Shown here: in pieces, positions 43,152 through 53,117 of the stretch | Layout of the letters: each line of letters begins with the position of its first letter | Position numbering within the stretch: position 1 is the stretch's first letter | Assembly (NCBI GenBank): GCA_027343695.1 | Contig: DAHWKJ010000028.1 | Span: 62,001-126,000, forward strand | From: Sulfobacillus sp. | GTDB taxonomy: Bacteria > Bacillota > Sulfobacillia > Sulfobacillales > Sulfobacillaceae | Direction: 5' to 3' | Length of the DNA: 64,000 nt | Position numbers and translations under genes: made by a program | Notes under the pieces: model-generated | The model's input: only the letters and a program-made list of their open reading frames with translations | Told to the model about the DNA's origin: nothing | Database searches by the model: none

Positions 43152-44570
43152 ATGCTACACAATGGGTCCGTACTCTTTATCCAAGGGGGCAGGATGGTGC
43201 CAGACGAGGCCGATGGTCGAGCGTCCCACGGCGAAAGCCTAGAAGAAATGATTCCAAGTGTCCTGGACGAGGTTCCCGCTCCTATTGCTTTTGCCAATCG
43301 GGCCGGTGATGTGATCTTTTCGAATCGGGCCTTGCGACAATTAAGCGCGTCGATTTCGCGCACCAATGACCTGCTAACCGAATGGCTGTCTACCGGGGAC
43401 CTCCCGACCGTGGTGGAAGTCAGCACCAGATTTTTTCAAGTGCGGAAAGTAAACCTAGGCCCTCCGCTGGGAGGCGCTCTTCACATTGGGACCGATGTTA
43501 CCCAGCTCATGACTTCAAAAGCTCTCTATCAGGTATTAACATCCGTTTACCGCCTGATCACCCAAGGTTCCGACCGGGCTACTCTGTTTACCGGTACCGT
43601 CGAGGTGCTGGCTCAAGAGGTTCCGATTGAAATGACCTGGATTGGGGAAGTTGACGTGATCCGGGGAGGCGTCCAGGCTGTGGTGGCACGATCTCGCAAT
43701 GCGGCCTTGACCCGCTATGTCGAAGAACGTCAAATCCGCTTAGACGACGCGCGCGATCAGGTAGGGCCGATCCTCCGCGCCATCCGCCTAAACCGCCCCG
43801 ACGTGGTGCAAGATACGTTGGAGGACCCGGGGTTAGCCCCGTTTCGGGAACGGTATGAAGCTATGGGGATTCGAAGCATCGCGGTTTGTCCCGTCCGGCG
43901 TAGTGGCCGAGTCACCCATGTGTTGGTGACCTATGGGCGGCGGCCCAACTTTTTTTCCGATGAGGTCATAGAACTCCTTGAGCGGGTGGCTGATGGCCTT
44001 AGCTTTGGGCTAGCCAATTATGAACGGGCTCAGGCGTTAGAAAGTTTGGCACTCAAAGATTCCGTAACCGGGTTGCCGAATCGTGTCAGCTTTCTCGATC
44101 AATTGGCCCGCGCTATCGACGCCATCCCACTGACAGAGATTATGGTTGTGGCATATATGGACCTTGACGGTTTTAAAGCCATCAACGATACCTACGGGCA
44201 TGCGGCGGGGGATGAGGTGCTGAGAATTGTGGCCCGACGTGTTCAGGACACGATCGGGGAGCGGCATGTCATGGGACGCCTCGGGGGCGATGAATTTAGC
44301 CTTTTGATTCGAGGCGACTCCCCAGATGCAGTAGCAAAAATTCTCGAACGCGCGTTGGAAGCAGTGGAACAACCCATCTCCTTAAATCATCAACCTGCAC
44401 GGCTCTCTGCGAGTATTGGTGTAGCAATTTTCCGTCACGACGGTAATTCTCCCGACCTATTACTGCGTCTTGCGGACATGGCGATGTACCAGGCGAAGGC
44501 CGCGGGCAAAGGTTGCTTTCGGTGGTTTAATGATATGTTTCCCCGTGGGGATATTCAGCATTCCTCATAA
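43152..44570 (+). CDS. PAS-GAF-GGDEF diguanylate cyclase
   Basis: A 472-residue cytoplasmic protein. A PAS-like domain (~30-110, APIAFANRAGDVIFSNRAL), a GAF domain (~130-290), and a GGDEF domain (~300-465) with DLDGFKAINDTYGHAAGDE and an intact RLGGDEFSLLI. It should make c-di-GMP. The inhibitory RxxD site five residues before GGDEF is not present, so product feedback may be absent. The start is uncertain: ATG 43152 has no ribosome binding site, while an in-frame ATG at 43194 follows AAGGGGGCAGG closely. Possibly linked to the matrix functions encoded elsewhere in the window. Confidence 0.9.
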   Translation: MLHNGSVLFIQGGRMVPDEADGRASHGESLEEMIPSVLDEVPAPIAFANRAGDVIFSNRALRQLSASISRTNDLLTEWLSTGDLPTVVEVSTRFFQVRKVNLGPPLGGALHIGTDVTQLMTSKALYQVLTSVYRLITQGSDRATLFTGTVEVLAQEVPIEMTWIGEVDVIRGGVQAVVARSRNAALTRYVEERQIRLDDARDQVGPILRAIRLNRPDVVQDTLEDPGLAPFRERYEAMGIRSIAVCPVRRSGRVTHVLVTYGRRPNFFSDEVIELLERVADGLSFGLANYERAQALESLALKDSVTGLPNRVSFLDQLARAIDAIPLTEIMVVAYMDLDGFKAINDTYGHAAGDEVLRIVARRVQDTIGERHVMGRLGGDEFSLLIRGDSPDAVAKILERALEAVEQPISLNHQPARLSASIGVAIFRHDGNSPDLLLRLADMAMYQAKAAGKGCFRWFNDMFPRGDIQHSS

Positions 44571-44662
44571 ATGCAACCTAGGGTGTCGGCGTGGCTGCTC
44601 AGGGCCGCGACGCATACGCCAGATTTAGCTAGGATTCAGGCTCTACACAGGAGATCTCAAGG

Positions 44663-46093
44663 TTGGCCGGATATGCTAGCCTCATGAAAACCTTAAGCGC
44701 TCAACCCACCGACAACGTAATTGACGTAAATCTCATCGATAAGCTTCCTTTAACGCGCCTCCACTGGTTCTGGCTTGGGCTGGCTGCCTTGGCATGGCTG
44801 ATGGAGTCCTATGATATTGGGCTTATCGGGGTAGTCCTGGGCCCGTTGCAACATCTGTGGCATCTGGGTGGTTCCGAAGTCGGGATCATTGTGGCTTCGG
44901 GAACTATCGGGGTGGCGCTAGGCGTGTTGCCCGCAGGACGTCTAGCGGATAAAGTCGGGCGAAAGCGCGTGATGGTACTCGCTTTGATTGAATATTCAAT
45001 GGCCACCGTGTTGACGGCGTGGTCACCAGATTGGCAGTGGTTTGTAGCATTACGGCTGGTCGCCGGTATTGGTTTGGGCGCCATGTTTCCATTGCCCTAT
45101 ACGATGATTGCCGAACTAAGTCCGATCGGATCTCGTGGTCGGATGGCCGGTATGTTGGACGCGTCGTTGTCGTTCGGATATTTCATGGCTCCGTTGGCTG
45201 CTTTCACCGCGACGCGTCTAGCGTCGGGGCCGATGGCGTTACACATCCTCTTTTTCATTGGCGGCGTGGGATTTTTCATCGCCGTGTTGGTGGCCAAATA
45301 CTTGCCGGAATCGCCACGATGGCTGGCATTTAACGGGCGCACCGCCGAAGCAGAACTTATATTGCATCGCATGGCGACATCGTCTCGGGGTCGAACCCCC
45401 GGTGGTCAATCCCGGGTGCCGAGGCCAGCCGCAGCCCCTGTTTCGCGAGAGCCCAAAGGTATTCTTAGCTCAACGTATCGAAGGCGTACGGTAATGCTAT
45501 GGATAAGTTTTCCGGCGATCCTCTTCATGTTCTACGCCATCATGACGTTTATGCCCATGATACTGGCTCGAGAAGGACTCTCGGTGGCCGAGGTTGATAT
45601 GGTGGCCGCTATCATCATGGGATCCAGTATTCCCGGAAAGTGGGCAGAATCGTGGTTGGTAGAGCGAGTCGGTCGTAAACCCGTGATTGTCGGTTTTTCC
45701 CTCATCGCAGCCTTCGCGGCATTGGTGTTTCCGCTAATGCACGGGATATTAGGCTGGCTCCTCGTTGGCCTTGCGTTTTCGTTTTTTGGCATTGCGGTGG
45801 ATCCTGCTATGAAGATTTATGCAGCCGAACAATACCCAACTGAAATGCGTGGCACCGGTGTAGGATTTGCCGAAGCATGGGCCCGGTTACTTGGTGGCGC
45901 CCTTGCACCTTATATCATGGCGATCTGGCTCTCACGAGGAGGAATTAGTATCAGTTTCGATTTTATTGCTGGAGTTGCGGTTGTGGGCGCGATAGCGGTC
46001 GCGTGGTTGGGTTCAGAAACCCGGGACCGAAGCCTGGAGTATCGATTCCGTCAAGACTTTGTTGTCGGCTCCGCAGTGTCGGCCAAACATTAA
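44663..46093 (+). CDS. MFS transporter (NiaP/aromatic-acid symporter-like)
   Basis: A 476-residue, twelve-helix major facilitator. First-helix region LAWLMESYDIGLIGVVL, motif A as RLADKVGRKRVM between helices 2 and 3, and a PESPRWL segment after helix 6 are typical of the sugar/aromatic-acid porter branch. TTG 44663 has AGGAG 9 bases upstream. It precedes an AMP-forming ligase by about 24 bases, so the pair may import and activate an organic acid. Confidence 0.88.
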   Translation: MAGYASLMKTLSAQPTDNVIDVNLIDKLPLTRLHWFWLGLAALAWLMESYDIGLIGVVLGPLQHLWHLGGSEVGIIVASGTIGVALGVLPAGRLADKVGRKRVMVLALIEYSMATVLTAWSPDWQWFVALRLVAGIGLGAMFPLPYTMIAELSPIGSRGRMAGMLDASLSFGYFMAPLAAFTATRLASGPMALHILFFIGGVGFFIAVLVAKYLPESPRWLAFNGRTAEAELILHRMATSSRGRTPGGQSRVPRPAAAPVSREPKGILSSTYRRRTVMLWISFPAILFMFYAIMTFMPMILAREGLSVAEVDMVAAIIMGSSIPGKWAESWLVERVGRKPVIVGFSLIAAFAALVFPLMHGILGWLLVGLAFSFFGIAVDPAMKIYAAEQYPTEMRGTGVGFAEAWARLLGGALAPYIMAIWLSRGGISISFDFIAGVAVVGAIAVAWLGSETRDRSLEYRFRQDFVVGSAVSAKH

Positions 46094-46117
46094 CGATATT
46101 GGAGAAAGGGAGAGGTG

Positions 46118-47602
46118 ATGCAGATGGCGAATGCAGTCAATGCGATCGAGGCAATCTTACTCAATAAGGCCAGAAGCTTATCTCATAAGCCATTTTTAGT
46201 GGTTCCGGGAGATAAGGGGAGGCCGACCACGATACTATCTTATACGCAAATGGTAGAGGAGGTCGCATGGCTTGGCGCGGCGCTTAGGAGTCACGGCATT
46301 CATCGGGGTGACCGGGTAGGGATTCAACTTGCGGATCCGGACCAGTTTGTCGTGGCCTGGTTTGCCGTTTTGGCCGTGGAAGGCGTAGCGGTCCCGATAT
46401 CCCCAGAGGCGCCCCACACCGATGTTTATAGGACCTTGTCTCGAGTAACGGCCACGACGCTGTTGCAGGGGGCACAGGACGGGGGCGTTCGACTGGTGCC
46501 GGTTCCGACGGCAATAAGTCCCCAACTCTTGGCCCCCCAGGCGTACGACGGCGGAGGCGTGATTCTTTGGACATCGGGTTCCACCGGCGAGCCTAAGCCT
46601 GTCGGTATGCAAACAAAGGCTTTGTGGCATACCGCGAACCAGGTGAGACACGCCCAAAATCTGACGGCATCCGATCGGGGATATTCACCGTTGCCGTTGT
46701 TTCATGTCAATGCTGAAGTGGTCGCTGTACTGGCAAGCCTGTTGTCCGGCAGCACCATTGTAATCCCCACAAAGTTTCACCGCAGCGCCTTTTGGCACCA
46801 TGTTCTCGACTATCAGGTTTCGTGGATTAACGCAGTGCCTACAATTTTGTCCCTGGTTGCCCAATCGGTCGAAGGCCCTGAACGCCATCAGCTTAGAGAC
46901 ATTCGGCTCGTCCGCTCGGCATCGATGGCGCTCCCACAGATCACCAGAGAACGTTGGAAGGAGCGGTGGGGTCTGGCTATTACCGAGACGTACGGACTTT
47001 CGGAAGCAGCCAGCCAGGTTACGGCCAACGCACTTCCTCCCGAAGATAATCCACCAGGATCCGCAGGCAAGGCGCGAGGCGTAAAGCTTCGGGTAGTTGG
47101 CGAGACCGGACGCAGTCTTCCCCCGGGGGCTGTAGGAGCCATTGAGATCCAGGGAGACTCGGTGATTAATCCCAGATGGGGACCGAACCAATGGGCGCTC
47201 GACAAAATGCATGACGGCTGGTATACGACTGGTGACCTCGGATACCTAGATGAATCCGGATTTTTGTATCTGAAGGGTCGTAGTCGCGAGGTCATTAATC
47301 GGGGTGGGGAGAAGGTGTTTCCTCGGGAGATTGAGGAAGTGGTGTTGCGGCTGGCCGCCGTGCAAGAATGCGCTGCGGTTGGAGCGCCGCATCCGATTCT
47401 TGGTGAAGAAGTCGTGCTGTTTGTGGTTGCCCGCGAGGCCGCCGGAGAGGATCTCGTGACGACAGTGATGAGCCATGTTGAAACCATGCTGGCGTCGTAT
47501 AAAGTGCCGTCCCGGGTGCTGTTGGTGAGTTCGTTGCCGATTGGCCCCACCGGAAAGCTCGCGCGGCGAAGGCTACAAGACGTTTTGGCCGGGGCCGGTT
47601 AA
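46118..47602 (+). CDS. AMP-dependent acyl-CoA synthetase/ligase
   Basis: A ~494-residue ANL-superfamily enzyme. The P-loop is ILWTSGSTGEPKPV (~149-162), ETYGLSEAA is motif A5, and TGDLGYLDESGFLYLKGRS with RGGEKVFPREIEEV forms the hinge. The catalytic Lys is in PIGPTGKLARR. It activates a carboxylate as acyl-AMP and then acyl-CoA. The start region has GTG 46115, ATG 46118 and ATG 46124 close to GGGAGAGG; spacing suits 46118 or 46124. Probably co-transcribed with the upstream MFS gene. Confidence 0.9.
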   Translation: MQMANAVNAIEAILLNKARSLSHKPFLVVPGDKGRPTTILSYTQMVEEVAWLGAALRSHGIHRGDRVGIQLADPDQFVVAWFAVLAVEGVAVPISPEAPHTDVYRTLSRVTATTLLQGAQDGGVRLVPVPTAISPQLLAPQAYDGGGVILWTSGSTGEPKPVGMQTKALWHTANQVRHAQNLTASDRGYSPLPLFHVNAEVVAVLASLLSGSTIVIPTKFHRSAFWHHVLDYQVSWINAVPTILSLVAQSVEGPERHQLRDIRLVRSASMALPQITRERWKERWGLAITETYGLSEAASQVTANALPPEDNPPGSAGKARGVKLRVVGETGRSLPPGAVGAIEIQGDSVINPRWGPNQWALDKMHDGWYTTGDLGYLDESGFLYLKGRSREVINRGGEKVFPREIEEVVLRLAAVQECAAVGAPHPILGEEVVLFVVAREAAGEDLVTTVMSHVETMLASYKVPSRVLLVSSLPIGPTGKLARRRLQDVLAGAG

Positions 47603-47606
47603 GCGT

Positions 47607-47630
47607 CCTATCGTCGTCGTGCCCGATAGG
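47607..47630. terminator. hairpin between convergent transcription units
   Basis: CCTATCG / CGATAGG 7-bp stem with a 10-base loop, directly after the ligase stop. There is no T-run, so termination strength is doubtful. The rest of 47631-47833 shows no gene. Confidence 0.4.
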
Positions 47631-47833
47631 CGCATGATACCACTCGATCGCGGCGTTCCAGGGGGTGAGGTGGCGGCATCATTTCCAAAGGAAAGGTTCT
47701 ACAGACGAGCCGAATCCGTAAGTGTGGCTCTTGGTCGGCATCGTTGGCCGTGATTTACGTGCTATTCCTGTATAGCGCACTCCGTCACATTGTAACCGCA
47801 CGCTTTTAAGCCGCCGAATAGAGCCCATGCAGC

Positions 47834-49615
47834 TCAGGCTAGTTGCTGCGCCACATCGATCGCTGATTTTTTCACTAGATTGAAATAGGTGCCGCCAAGC
47901 GCCATCAGCGTGGCATGGTCACCCTGTTCCACGATGCGGCCTTGGTCCATCACATAAATGCAGTTGGCGGCTCGAATTGTTGATAGCCGATGCGCGATTA
48001 CGATGGTCGTCCGATGTTTGGCCACCTCCATAAGACCTTTTTGCACCGCGATTTCACTCACGGCATCAAGATTGGCGGTGGCTTCATCTAGGACTAGCAC
48101 ACGGGGGTCCAAAATCACGGTGCGTGCGAACGCTAACAGTTGGCGTTGGCCCGTTGACAAATTGGACCCTCGGGGTGTGAGCCAGGTGTTGTATGCGTGC
48201 GGCAATTGCTGGATAAAGCTATCTGCTCCAGTGGTTCGAGCTGCGGTCACAATTTGGTCCATCGAAACCTCCGAACGAAATAGTCGAATATTGTCCGCTA
48301 CCGTTCCCGAATAGAGGTTGACCTCTTGCTGTACCACGGCCACCAAACGATGCAGATCTGCTTGACGTAGCTCGCGGATATCTATTCCATCAATTGTAAT
48401 GGAGCCCTGGCTAACATCATAAAAACGGCTCAAAAGACTGATAAGCGTACTTTTGCCCGCCCCGGTTTCGCCTACAATGCCGACGAACTCGCCTGGCCGA
48501 ATCGAAAGAGAAATGTCTTGGAGAACAGGGTTTTGGTCATAGGCGAAACTCACGTGGTCGAACTCCACTCCGCCGGGGTCACCAGGGTCTGGGATCACGG
48601 GGTTTACGGGGTCCTCAAGCGATGGTCTAGTGCCTAAGACATTACTAACCCGCTCGGCCGAGATCATCGACGATTGGAGGGTATTCCAGTTTTGGGTTAA
48701 GGAGTTGATGGGTGCGAAGAACTGTTGAATATAGCTAATAAAGGCATAGAGGACTCCGATCTGTAGGCCATGGTGTAGTACCGCCAAGCCCCCGAGCCAC
48801 GCCACAAAGGCCACGGCGAGGTTACCTAATAAATCAAAGCTCCGGTTAAACAGCACATCCCAGCGGTATTCAGTCACACTAGCATTTTGATAGCCATGGT
48901 TCAGTTCGGAAAAGGCGTCAAATTGCTTTTGTTCTTGATGGAACACTTGAGTTATTCGCATCCCGGTCAGGTTCTCGGCGACGAAACCGATCATTCGAGA
49001 CAGTCGTGATCGGGTCGCGTTGTAACTCTTACGCAACCGAGGACGGAACCCGACCGATATCAGGACGATGGGTGGAATAACCAAAGCCGACAATAGCCCG
49101 AGCTTCCAATTCAACGCCAACATGGCACCAAGCACTAAGACAATGGTGAGCCCATCTCGGATGACGCTCAACAAAAATTGGGTAAAGAATTGACTAATTC
49201 GGGTGGTGTCGCTGGAAACATTGGTGAGCAGTCGACCGGAATCGTGTCGTTCAAAGTACTGCATTGATAAGGACTCAATATGTTTAAAAAGGTCTACACG
49301 AATTTGACGTACAATCTGTTGGCCAGCTGAGGCAATGAGGCGGGTTTGTACCAAATTTGCCCCTAACCCAATGAGCGTAATGCCTAGATAGGCAACCCCG
49401 ATTTCGACTAGGGGCCGCAACACCGGATGATGTACCAAAAGATAACGATCAATCGCGACTTTTACCAGGTAGGGCTGACTCACCTGCGTGAGATTATATA
49501 TAATTACTAGTCCAATAATCCCAACAAAGAGGCGTTTATAGGGGCGCGCATAGACGAATAAGTCCCGCATGGTTTTCCGTTGATCCGGTCCCGGTCGATT
49601 TGTCTGATTAGCCAA
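47834..49615 (-). CDS. ABC exporter half-transporter, catalytic subunit
   Basis: A 593-residue exporter half. Six-helix domain (~1-320), then Walker A GETGAGKSTLIS, signature LSTGQRQLL (non-canonical), Walker B VLVLDEATANLD with the catalytic Glu. It pairs with the upstream gene to form a second heterodimeric exporter. I chose TTG 49615: AAGGAGG lies 8 bases upstream and the start overlaps the previous stop by 8 bases. Upstream in-frame starts (49645, 49741) lie inside the partner gene and lack such a site. A drug or lipid substrate is likely. Confidence 0.9.
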   Translation of the reverse strand: MANQTNRPGPDQRKTMRDLFVYARPYKRLFVGIIGLVIIYNLTQVSQPYLVKVAIDRYLLVHHPVLRPLVEIGVAYLGITLIGLGANLVQTRLIASAGQQIVRQIRVDLFKHIESLSMQYFERHDSGRLLTNVSSDTTRISQFFTQFLLSVIRDGLTIVLVLGAMLALNWKLGLLSALVIPPIVLISVGFRPRLRKSYNATRSRLSRMIGFVAENLTGMRITQVFHQEQKQFDAFSELNHGYQNASVTEYRWDVLFNRSFDLLGNLAVAFVAWLGGLAVLHHGLQIGVLYAFISYIQQFFAPINSLTQNWNTLQSSMISAERVSNVLGTRPSLEDPVNPVIPDPGDPGGVEFDHVSFAYDQNPVLQDISLSIRPGEFVGIVGETGAGKSTLISLLSRFYDVSQGSITIDGIDIRELRQADLHRLVAVVQQEVNLYSGTVADNIRLFRSEVSMDQIVTAARTTGADSFIQQLPHAYNTWLTPRGSNLSTGQRQLLAFARTVILDPRVLVLDEATANLDAVSEIAVQKGLMEVAKHRTTIVIAHRLSTIRAANCIYVMDQGRIVEQGDHATLMALGGTYFNLVKKSAIDVAQQLA

Positions 49616-51356
49616 TGCTAGGTCCTCCTTCGGATTGAATGGCATATAAATTGGCGTAAAGACCGGGTTTACCAAGGAGTTCAGACGGGGTTCCGTACTC
49701 CACCACACGTCCTTGGTCGAGCACGACGATGCGATCGGCATGTCGCAGCGAGGACAGGCGGTGACTCACGAGAATCATGGTGCGACCTTGTCGGCGCAAC
49801 TCCCCCAGCGTTTCGAGAATCGCATTTTCGGTGAGGGTGTCTACGGCACTAAGACTATCATCAAATATAAGTACGTTGGCGTGGCTTTTAATTAGTGCGC
49901 GCGCGATGGCAACCCGCTGCCGTTGCCCGCCGGAAAGGTTTATCCCTCGTTCCCCGACCACGGTGGAAAACTCCTGCGGCATGGTTCGGATAGCACCTAA
50001 GATTTGGGCTTGCGATGCTGCGCTGGTAATGGTATCTAGACCAGCTTGTTCAGGGTCGAGAGGGAAAGCAATGTTGTTGCCGATAGTCGTCGAAAAAAGG
50101 AACCCATCTTGAGGGACATAGCTAATATGTTCCCGTAATTCTTGACGATGCAGATCTCGAATGTCGGTATCACCAATAAAAACGGTGCCTGGTGGGGGAT
50201 CGATTTCCCTCAGCAAGATACCACACAAAGTAGATTTTCCGGAGCCGGTGCGTCCTACCACTCCTAAGGTGGTACCGGGTTCAATCGTGAGGGTAATATT
50301 GTGGAGTACTGCGGTCGTAGCCCTGGGGTAAGTAAACGATAGATTACGGATTCGAATTGCCGCGTGCTCCGGCACCGGCGCGGGATCTTCGGGATCTGAG
50401 ATGCTCGGTGCGGCTTGTAGAAGAGTGTGAATCCGGGCCAAAGAAGCTGACGAATTTTGGAAAATGTTTATCACATTGCCAAATTGCATCAGAGGGCGAA
50501 CCAGCATACTCAAATACACGGTAAAGGCCACAAACGCTCCCAAAGTGATCGTCCGATGGAGGGTGAGATATCCTCCGAAGACTAGGGCGATCGCAAAACT
50601 GATCCCGGTGAGCAACGGGATCAAGGCTTGAAACATCGTGTTGAGGCGAACTTGGCGCATCGAGCGTTCATAAATTAGATCCGTTTTCGCGGAAAAGCGA
50701 TTCATTTCAACGGCCTCATTAGCGGTGCTTTTGATAAGGCGAATACTCTGAAGACTTTCTTCAGCCATGTCAGACATCTGGGACAGGGACTCCTGGACCA
50801 GCCGGGACTGTTGCTTTATTTTCGGACCCAGGCGCACCACCACAATTGGGATCAAGACGAGAGGGACCAAACTTATTAAAGTAAGTTCTAGGTTGACCTT
50901 GGTAATGGTCATAAAGAGTGTCGCTATCAAGAGGAACACTGCCTGTAGGATTTGGCTGACACCACCCGCCATGGCTTGCCGGACCGCCGGCACGTCGTTG
51001 AGGACATGAGATAAGAGGTCGCCGACGGTGTGTTGCTCAAAATAATGCGTTTCCAGTGTTTCCCAATGGGAGAAAAGCCGGCGTCTTAGATCGCCTTCAA
51101 AAATTCGTGCATACTTCCCTACCGTATATTGTCCTAGTCCAAAGAGTACAACATATCCCAACGAGACGGCGGCAAGTTCCAGTGCGTACGTTTCAATTTC
51201 GGGAACCGTGATCCCGGTGCGAAAGGTATTGATGAAGTTTCCGATAATGTTGGGAATCTGCACTTGAATGGCTTTGGCCATTCCTACACTGATAACGGCT
51301 ATTCCGTAGGCAGGACTGTGCTTTTTTAAAAACGGCAGAATGAGCCCTTGGTTCAT
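49608..51356 (-). CDS. ABC exporter half-transporter, degenerate ATP site subunit
   Basis: A 582-residue exporter half: Walker A GRTGSGKSTLCG, canonical signature LSGGQRQRVA, and Walker B VLIFDDSLSAVD with Asp instead of the catalytic Glu. This matches the degenerate-site subunit of YheI/BmrC-like heterodimers, as for the pair at 4500-8137. The ATG follows AGGTGA by 7 bases. It is the first gene of a two-gene operon. Confidence 0.92.
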   Translation of the reverse strand: MNQGLILPFLKKHSPAYGIAVISVGMAKAIQVQIPNIIGNFINTFRTGITVPEIETYALELAAVSLGYVVLFGLGQYTVGKYARIFEGDLRRRLFSHWETLETHYFEQHTVGDLLSHVLNDVPAVRQAMAGGVSQILQAVFLLIATLFMTITKVNLELTLISLVPLVLIPIVVVRLGPKIKQQSRLVQESLSQMSDMAEESLQSIRLIKSTANEAVEMNRFSAKTDLIYERSMRQVRLNTMFQALIPLLTGISFAIALVFGGYLTLHRTITLGAFVAFTVYLSMLVRPLMQFGNVINIFQNSSASLARIHTLLQAAPSISDPEDPAPVPEHAAIRIRNLSFTYPRATTAVLHNITLTIEPGTTLGVVGRTGSGKSTLCGILLREIDPPPGTVFIGDTDIRDLHRQELREHISYVPQDGFLFSTTIGNNIAFPLDPEQAGLDTITSAASQAQILGAIRTMPQEFSTVVGERGINLSGGQRQRVAIARALIKSHANVLIFDDSLSAVDTLTENAILETLGELRRQGRTMILVSHRLSSLRHADRIVVLDQGRVVEYGTPSELLGKPGLYANLYAIQSEGGPSIG

Positions 51357-51653
51357 TGATGGATCACCTCAGATCTTCGTGAAACGTTCCCGATAAGGGT
51401 CCCGACGAATTCGGTTCTTATTATACCGCACTCTTCCGTGCCTCAATGTAGGCCCACTGGGTACGGCCAATTGACTGGATTGGAAATACTAACTAATATT
51501 TGGACATCTTCTTGGTCAGTTCGGTGGGTTGCTTGATGGGATTTGGGCCTTACCCGCACTCTCTTCAGGGTAGGTGCATATCTCTGGTGGTACCCATCCC
51601 AACGTGATCAGCACCGCAACGTGATGAACACTGTACCGGATGGAGGATGCTAC

Positions 51654-52589
51654 ATGAGCGAAGGTCCAAATCACGGCTCAGGAACCAAAATTAGGGATCG
51701 CCTTCAGGTGCCAGATAGTAACGTATTCTTGCCTTATACACGAATCCACGGGAGACGTCCGGGTCCGACACTGTTAGTCACAGCCGGCATACATGGGGGC
51801 GAATACCCTGGAATCGAAGCCGCTATTCGATTTGCGCAGGCATTAGATCCCGGGCGATTGCGCGGCACGGTAAATGTCGTCCACATGACCAATCCTCCTG
51901 CCTTCTTTGCCAAGTCTCAATACTTCACGCCCGAAGACGGTAAAAACCTTAATCGGGTGTTTCCTGGGCGTGTTGACGGAAGTTTATCCGAACGGATAGC
52001 GCATAGCGTGATGTCGTTGGCAAAGGAATCCGACTATTGGGTTGACCTCCACGGCGGAGACATCCATGAGGCGCTGACGCCGTTCCTTATCTATTCCGAT
52101 CAGGGGGGGCCGCTGGTGGTGGAGCGGTCCCGAGCCATGGCGGAGGCTTATGGGATCCGCTATATTTTGGAATCCTCATCTATTGCGGGCAGCACCTATG
52201 CCACGAGCGCTCAGGTTGGGGTGCCCGCTATCTTAGCGGAAGCAGGAGGGGTGGGGCAACTGTCGGAAGATGCCGTCCAGATTCATCTGGACGGTCTGGA
52301 AAATGTGCTGCGGCTTTTGGATCTTGTATCCGACCCGCTGCCCCGCGTCGAAACAAAACCAATCTTCCGTAAATTTGTGTGGACGCATGCCTCAACCCAA
52401 GGCCTCTTTTACCCTCTTGTTCAGGTAGGGCAAGAGGTCCATCATGGCGATCTAGCAGGCCGGCTCCAGAACGAATATGGTGACCTCATACAAGAAATTG
52501 TTGCCCCCCAATCGGGAGTAGTGCTGTTTGTGGTGACATCGCTCGCGATTGTCGATGGCGATCCGCTCCTGGCTGTGGCATCCGAATAG
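51654..52589 (+). CDS. succinylglutamate desuccinylase/aspartoacylase-family deacylase
   Basis: A 311-residue M14-like zinc deacylase. Ligands: His and Glu in AGIHGGEYPG (~45-54) and His in YWVDLHGGD (~127-135); NRVF follows the first motif; the Glu of AILAEAGG is the expected catalytic region. A C-terminal beta barrel is present (LIQEIVAPQSGVVLF). It would cleave an N-acyl amino acid or similar amide. ATG 51654 has GGAGG 7 bases upstream; the frame open from 51543 is unsupported. It is followed at a distance by a class III aminotransferase. Confidence 0.88.
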   Translation: MSEGPNHGSGTKIRDRLQVPDSNVFLPYTRIHGRRPGPTLLVTAGIHGGEYPGIEAAIRFAQALDPGRLRGTVNVVHMTNPPAFFAKSQYFTPEDGKNLNRVFPGRVDGSLSERIAHSVMSLAKESDYWVDLHGGDIHEALTPFLIYSDQGGPLVVERSRAMAEAYGIRYILESSSIAGSTYATSAQVGVPAILAEAGGVGQLSEDAVQIHLDGLENVLRLLDLVSDPLPRVETKPIFRKFVWTHASTQGLFYPLVQVGQEVHHGDLAGRLQNEYGDLIQEIVAPQSGVVLFVVTSLAIVDGDPLLAVASE

Positions 52590-53117
52590 ATGCCCGACCT
52601 CGAGACCTAATCTTTCCGTGCGCCTTCGCATCACAACTGCTGCTCCCTGAATATCACATTCACGTCCCTCTTTCCTTGACTCGCTACTCCCGAATCGGCT
52701 CGGGGACCGGGCAAACGCCCGCGTCCAACCCTCGTGTAGATCGCGTGCATCATGCGTACCTGGCATCACTCTGTGTCCCCCGTTGGGCAATCGCCGAGCC
52801 GAAGGTGCAACGCGGCGAGGGGTGACTGCTTCGGCTAGAAAACTTTGACTTCGTCACGTATCGGGGTGTACGATTTGGCGGTCGGGACCCATGATGGTTC
52901 GACCGCTTTGATATCAGTTGCTTGCCAATGAGTGGTGGCGGAACGCGGGACGTATGAAGTGGGCAGGATCACGATGTGCTCGGCATCCTGTCTGATATTG
53001 CCATACGACAATCGACGCGTTATCACCTGCATCCCGTCACGTCTGGTGGTATTCTCGAAGGTGATGGGGATAATCAGTTCCCGGTGCACTAGGATGTTGA
53101 AAATGGAGGCGCACGAC
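52590..53117. other. 528-bp intergenic stretch, no supported gene
   Basis: Open frames on both strands (for example 52835-53128 minus, with TSYVPRSATTHWQATDIKAV) have no ribosome binding site and no known motif. The aminotransferase ribosome binding site is at 53103-53109. I see no terminator for the upstream deacylase gene. Confidence 0.35.
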